A stretch of 64,000 nucleotides of DNA from the NCBI RefSeq assembly GCF_907164915.1, contig NC_061867.1, forward strand, positions 36,503,338 through 36,567,337, written 5' to 3'. Origin of the DNA: Impatiens glandulifera. Taxonomy: Eukaryota > Streptophyta > Magnoliopsida > Ericales > Balsaminaceae. The translations under genes were made by a program, and so were the position numbers. Below the pieces are notes generated by a model that did no database searches, was not told where the DNA came from, and saw only the letters and a list, made by a program, of their open reading frames with translations. This document shows positions 60,432 to 64,000 of the stretch, one piece after another; within the stretch, counting starts at the first letter, position 1; each line of letters begins with the position of its first letter.

Positions 60432-60471
60432 ATTATTTCTCACCTCTTTTTATCTTTTCCCAAACCGATAA

Positions 60472-60515
60472 TTTTGTTGTACTACCGGTTCGGTACCTTA
60501 CATTAATGAAAATCA
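60472..60515 (+). terminator. Putative polyadenylation region of accessory gene 1
   Basis: TTTTGTTGTAC (60472-60482) followed by AATGAAAA ~30 bp later resembles a plant far-upstream plus near-upstream element pair. The same TTTTGTTGTAC..ACCGG block follows accessory gene 2. Confidence 0.5.
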
Positions 60516-60759
60516 TTTCTTCCCTTTTTCAATCGAAAATCAAAGAAATCCTAAAGTAAATGACCAACATTAAATGCGCCGTATCAAACCAAATCAAATC
60601 ACTCTTGGAAACATAAATATTCGCTTTCAAGAAGCATGCCTAATCCGATTTGACTAAACATACCCTTATCCTCTTGAAAATTGACAAAGCATTTATGACC
60701 AGACATAAACGGTCTGATTTTTCAAAATATTCTCATTTAATGCACCCAATCGCTCACGC

Positions 60760-60769
60760 TATAAAAAGG
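60760..60769 (+). promoter_or_regulatory. TATA box of accessory gene 2
   Basis: TATAAAAAGG, 113 bp upstream of the ATG at 60873, with a pyrimidine-rich leader (CTTATCTCTCTAAGC). Confidence 0.68.
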
Positions 60770-60872
60770 ACTTAATCCTTCCTCTTCAAACACGCTTCCA
60801 ATACTCTTATCTCTCTAAGCTTGAAAGTTCAAAAGAACTCTATTCGATTTTCGATTCTCACTTTTCTCCAAC

Positions 60873-61634
60873 ATGAATGCTGAACTCCGAAACTCAATCA
60901 TAGTCAACTTCCAAGAAATAAAAGATGGTCGTTTTCACGACAGCATCTTCCAACCGATCGTAGAATCGGGGCTTCAAGAATTTCTTGAAGGTTCAGACAT
61001 CATCCTCGAAGAGGAGGTGTACGAGTTCTTTAACGACGGGCACATTCTTAATGATGGTAGCATTCGGACCATCATTGACGGGAAATTTCTTCGGATTACC
61101 GAAGAACACTTTGCTCTTTTCTTCAACCTTCCAACCCAAGGATTTTCAGACTTCCCAACGCCGTTCTTTCCGGCTAAGGAAGACTACGCCCATATCTTCT
61201 CCTCTTCCATCGAACCGGTCGCCGACCACGGGAAGAAAGAAAAACTCGGTCCTCATTACCAACTCTTTCATGACTTGGTTAGGCGGTCTATCATGGGCCG
61301 AATGCCCAACCAAAACTATAACCGGGAGGCTTTCGACATCATGATAGCCATCATCCGTAAATCGCCCATCAACTGGGCTTTCTACCTCTTTAACAATCTG
61401 AAGCAGCTTATAACCGCTCCAAAGGGAAGGATCGGTTTCGCTCCACAAATCACTCGATTCTTGAAGGATCATCGCCGCAACCTCGGGCCCGGTGTTCCTG
61501 TCGGACCGGCCAACACTCTGACTCTATCCATGCTAGATAGATGGATATCAAGGATTGAGGAACGGACACCCGACAACACCGTGACCAAATGGCTTGTCAG
61601 AATGATCGATGGGGATTGGTTCGAACTAGTTTAA
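60873..61634 (+). CDS. Accessory retrotransposon gene 2, short form, intact frame
   Basis: An uninterrupted 253-codon frame, the only unbroken accessory gene in the window, starting MNAELRNSIIVNFQEIKDGR. Conserved positions: VESGLQEFLEGSDIILEEEV, YEFFNDG, a RITEEHFALFFNLP plus TQG motif, LGPHYQLFHDLVRRSIMG, and IRKSPINWAFYLFNNL. It ends in a basic and aromatic tail (KWLVRMIDGDWFELV). There is no signal peptide or membrane segment. It lies between accessory genes 1 and 3 in the same orientation, with its own TATA box and AATAAA. Its codons are less AT-rich than the decayed frames around it. An intact frame amid decay suggests younger age or selection; function unknown. Confidence 0.75.
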   Translation: MNAELRNSIIVNFQEIKDGRFHDSIFQPIVESGLQEFLEGSDIILEEEVYEFFNDGHILNDGSIRTIIDGKFLRITEEHFALFFNLPTQGFSDFPTPFFPAKEDYAHIFSSSIEPVADHGKKEKLGPHYQLFHDLVRRSIMGRMPNQNYNREAFDIMIAIIRKSPINWAFYLFNNLKQLITAPKGRIGFAPQITRFLKDHRRNLGPGVPVGPANTLTLSMLDRWISRIEERTPDNTVTKWLVRMIDGDWFELV

Positions 61635-61663
61635 TCTATCTGTAATTTCCGGTTTTCTGGTCA

Positions 61664-61721
61664 TTTTGTTGTACGACCGGAAAACCGCTTCATTACTCTA
61701 CGTTTCAGATTCATTAATAAA
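61664..61721 (+). terminator. Putative polyadenylation region of accessory gene 2
   Basis: TTTTGTTGTAC (61664-61674) and AATAAA (61716-61721) at plant-like spacing, 30-85 bp after the stop codon. Confidence 0.6.
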
Positions 61722-62029
61722 ATTTTCTAAATTTTGAAGTCTCCGGTTATTCACAATATCTTTCTTTCCGGTTTTGACTTGAATAAACATAAGACTTCAT
61801 GTTAAACGAAACTTTCGGTTAACAAGCCTCCGGTAAATCAAAACCTCAAAACAAAACCGAGAAAGTTTGAAAAACTTACCGCCCACGGTTTTACCACGCA
61901 TAAAATTACCGCCCATTGTATTCTCCGCATTTACTGCCGAAAGTTACTTTAGTAACTTTTGGAGGGAAAATTGGTGCCAAAAACATAACCAAGTGACGGT
62001 TCATCTTCCAACCGTTCGAAACCGCCCCC

Positions 62030-62037
62030 TATATAAG
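62030..62037 (+). promoter_or_regulatory. TATA box of accessory gene 3
   Basis: TATATAAG, 123 bp upstream of the ATG at 62153, with a CT/CA-rich leader (TTTCTCTCACTAAAATCTC). Confidence 0.68.
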
Positions 62038-62152
62038 TTCAAAACAGTTCATTTTCTACACAATCTTTCTCTCACTAAAATCTCAAAAACTTCAAAATCT
62101 CTCTAACTTCCGTTCATCACTGTTCTTCATCTTCTTCATTCACAAATTCATC

Positions 62153-64000
62153 ATGGCTCTAGTCAAAGCATCCTTTCAATTCATGTTGCAGGTCGATTTC
62201 AGCGACATCGACGAACATGCCGCGGAGGAGAACAAGGTCGTGCTTCAATCACTAAGGGATGCGGGATTGGAAACGTTCTTATCTGGTCCGTTCGTCGTGC
62301 ACCCGACGGAAGTTATGGAGTTTCTGGCGACGGCGACTCTAATGAAGTGGACGGTCTCCGTCACCATAAACAGCAAAATGATTAACATCACGGAGGAGCT
62401 ATTCTCTGAAGCACTCGGTTTGCCGAATACCGGGCTGGACTTCAAGACAAGCCTGACCGATGTAGAATCGAACGCGGTCCGGTTGGTCATATCGGCTGAC
62501 GACCAGGACTTAGTGACTCACTCAAGCCGGAAAAACAAACTCAAGCTGGAGTTCAAATGGCTGTTGAACATAATCTCTCGTTCACTTTAGGGTAGAGGAG
62601 GTAACTTCGATAACCTGACCAAACTAAAGCTGAAAATGATGATGACAATTGTCCGCGGCGACAAGATAGATTGGGGAACCGTTCTGTTCGAACAGTTCTG
62701 CGAAATGGTAGTAATGAAGGATGGTCGGGTTCAGGCCTTCGCAATGCAAATTGTAAAGATTCTTAAGTTCCTTAATGTGGAACTTGGTGAAGGTGAACCG
62801 CTCCCACCCGTGAATATTCTTAACTCTGAGCAAATGAGTAAGAAGACTGCCAAAGCGGCTAAACCGAAGTCCTCCAGAACGATGTCTTCAAAAGGAACAA
62901 GCTCATCCGCACCGGCTAGAGAAAGTTCGAAGCAAGAAGATCCCAAGGGGAAGGAGGTTCAAGCCGAGGCCCCTCACAAGAAAAAGGGGAGGAAGAAGAC
63001 ATCCGCAAAGAAGAGCTCTAACAAGCCGGCGGATTCCGAGAAAACTCTTTCCTCGGATCAATCGCCAAAGAAAACCGCAGACATCCTTCATCCCATTCCA
63101 ATCAACACAGTTCATCCCATTCCAGCCGACTCTCCACCATCCAGGCAAGCCGAACTCTCGTGGAGCCAAGAAACCGAGTCAACATCGAAGGAGGCAGCAG
63201 ATGTGAGTATTCATTCTGAAAAGTCCAAGTCTCCTAACAAGAACCTCGATGAGATAATGGCCGACGTAGGTTTAAAGACTTCGGAGGTCATTGTGGATGT
63301 AGTCCAAAATATTGTTAATGAAACCAAAGACGATATGTCAAGTCGTCTTAAGCCAGCTGATCAGGTTCAGATACCCGGTCAGAGTGAAACCCATCCGGTC
63401 GAAGAAACGGCCAACACTGAGAACATCACCCCTCCGGCTCAGGAGGGAAATATTGAAGAAAAAGAACCATCTGGTTCGGCGGGGAACAAGTCCGTTCCAA
63501 TAGACACAATGCTCCAATCGGCCTAAGATGGGCCAGCAGACTCAAATTTCACACCTGAAGGGCCAATTCAGGTTAACAAAGCCAAAGAGGTTTTACTTGA
63601 GGATTCTGCGCTAAAGGGAAAAGGTGTTCTGCAAACTGGTTCCCAACCTGAGATTGTAACCGAGGTCGAGGTCCTCATTTCAGTAGAAGAAGAGGAGGAG
63701 ATGTTTGAGCAGCTCCTTCTGGACATGAACAAAGATGCTGGTAGAAATACTGAAAGAACCCTAAATCCTAAACCCTAAACCCTAAACTATCATACATGAT
63801 CCCAGATATGAGGGGTAACAAACACTGGGAGAAACTGTTGGAACTAGAAGAAGTGGCTCTCAAGCTAGCAGGTACCAATGTTATTCAAGCCGCATTCAGC
63901 AAAACCTTGGCGATTCACGAATACGCCCGGTTATATGCAGTAGAAGATGCATTGAGGGTGGCAGAAGGAGCAACTTTAACTCCAATCAAATCAAGAATGT
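62153..64000 (+). pseudogene. Accessory retrotransposon gene 3, long form, runs off the window
   Basis: From MALVKASFQFMLQVDFSDID the accessory domain follows: LRDAGLETFLSGPFVVHPTE, VMEFLATA, MINITEELFSEALGLPNTG, LKLEFKWLLNIISRSL and IVRGDKIDWGTVLFEQF. Next is a long Lys/Ser/Pro-rich linker (KKKGRKKTSAKKSSNKPAD), then an acidic stretch. After a short telomere-like tract comes a helical domain (HWEKLLELEEVALKLAGTNV) with the spacing of EWKKRVANEKKVLKWAKTSE in the long forms of A's relatives. Breaks: TAG 62588-62590, TAA 63524-63526 and stops caused by the telomere-like tract. The RGG tail, if present, lies beyond the window. Confidence 0.78.
63757..63787. repeat. Interstitial telomere-like repeat (about four CCCTAAA units)
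   Basis: AACCCTAAATCCTAAACCCT then AAACCCTAAA: four units of the Arabidopsis-type telomere repeat, one with a single substitution, lying inside the coding region of accessory gene 3. It introduces stop codons there. Confidence 0.9.

Overview
This window is repeat-dense, AT-rich nuclear DNA of a flowering plant. I see no intact host gene, rRNA or tRNA gene. Evidence for a plant: Ty1/copia LTR retrotransposons primed by initiator-Met tRNA (TGGTATCAGAGC), a PIF/Harbinger transposon, a Tourist-like MITE, and a short tract of Arabidopsis-type telomere repeat (CCCTAAA). The accessory proteins resemble uncharacterised proteins I recall from Gesneriaceae (Dorcoceras) annotations, so an asterid, perhaps Lamiales, is a low-confidence guess.

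Layout. (1) 1-21514 holds three copies (A, B, C) of a ~3 kb AT-rich unit. In A and C it is preceded by a reverse-oriented LTR-like segment rich in inverted short repeats and followed by a copia LTR plus gag. Copy A (1-13229) carries a defective 3.7 kb PIF/Harbinger element (1818-5494). Copy B (13357-16505) carries a 919 bp Tourist-like MITE (14871-15789). Copies A and C serve as near-empty sites for each other's insertions. (2) 21515-41828 is one ~10 kb LTR retrotransposon (+ strand) whose gag was split by a 10.3 kb relative on the - strand (23342-33647). The nested insertion has 5 bp target duplications. Both have LTRs, PBS, gag and PPT, but the whole protease-integrase-RT-RNase H region is missing. 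Instead each carries a long accessory ORF of ~1,150 codons with its own TATA box. (3) 42769-45152 is the 3' end of another - strand relative with a short accessory ORF. (4) 45153-47900 is unclassified, with a ~290 bp direct repeat. (5) 47924-52749 is a decayed copia copy that still has pol and belongs to the same TTAGAC-motif lineage. (6) 52839 to the window end is a CCGG-rich copia element with LTR, PBS, gag and pol, then three successive diverged accessory genes (59694, 60873, 62153). Each has a TATA box 86-123 bp upstream of its ATG, and the first two have plant-like polyadenylation signals.

The main discovery candidate is this accessory-gene family. It recurs in seven copies over at least four element lineages, always downstream of gag-pol or in place of pol. 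It is expressed, by inference, from internal promoters rather than the LTR. The long form ends in an RGG/Gly-Arg-rich tail suggestive of RNA binding. In the TTAGAC lineage the same short inverted-repeat motif fills the LTR and the region upstream of the accessory promoter. Nearly all reading frames carry stops or frameshifts. The cleanest are the 253-codon accessory ORF at 60873-61634 and the first 254 codons of the nested element's gag.
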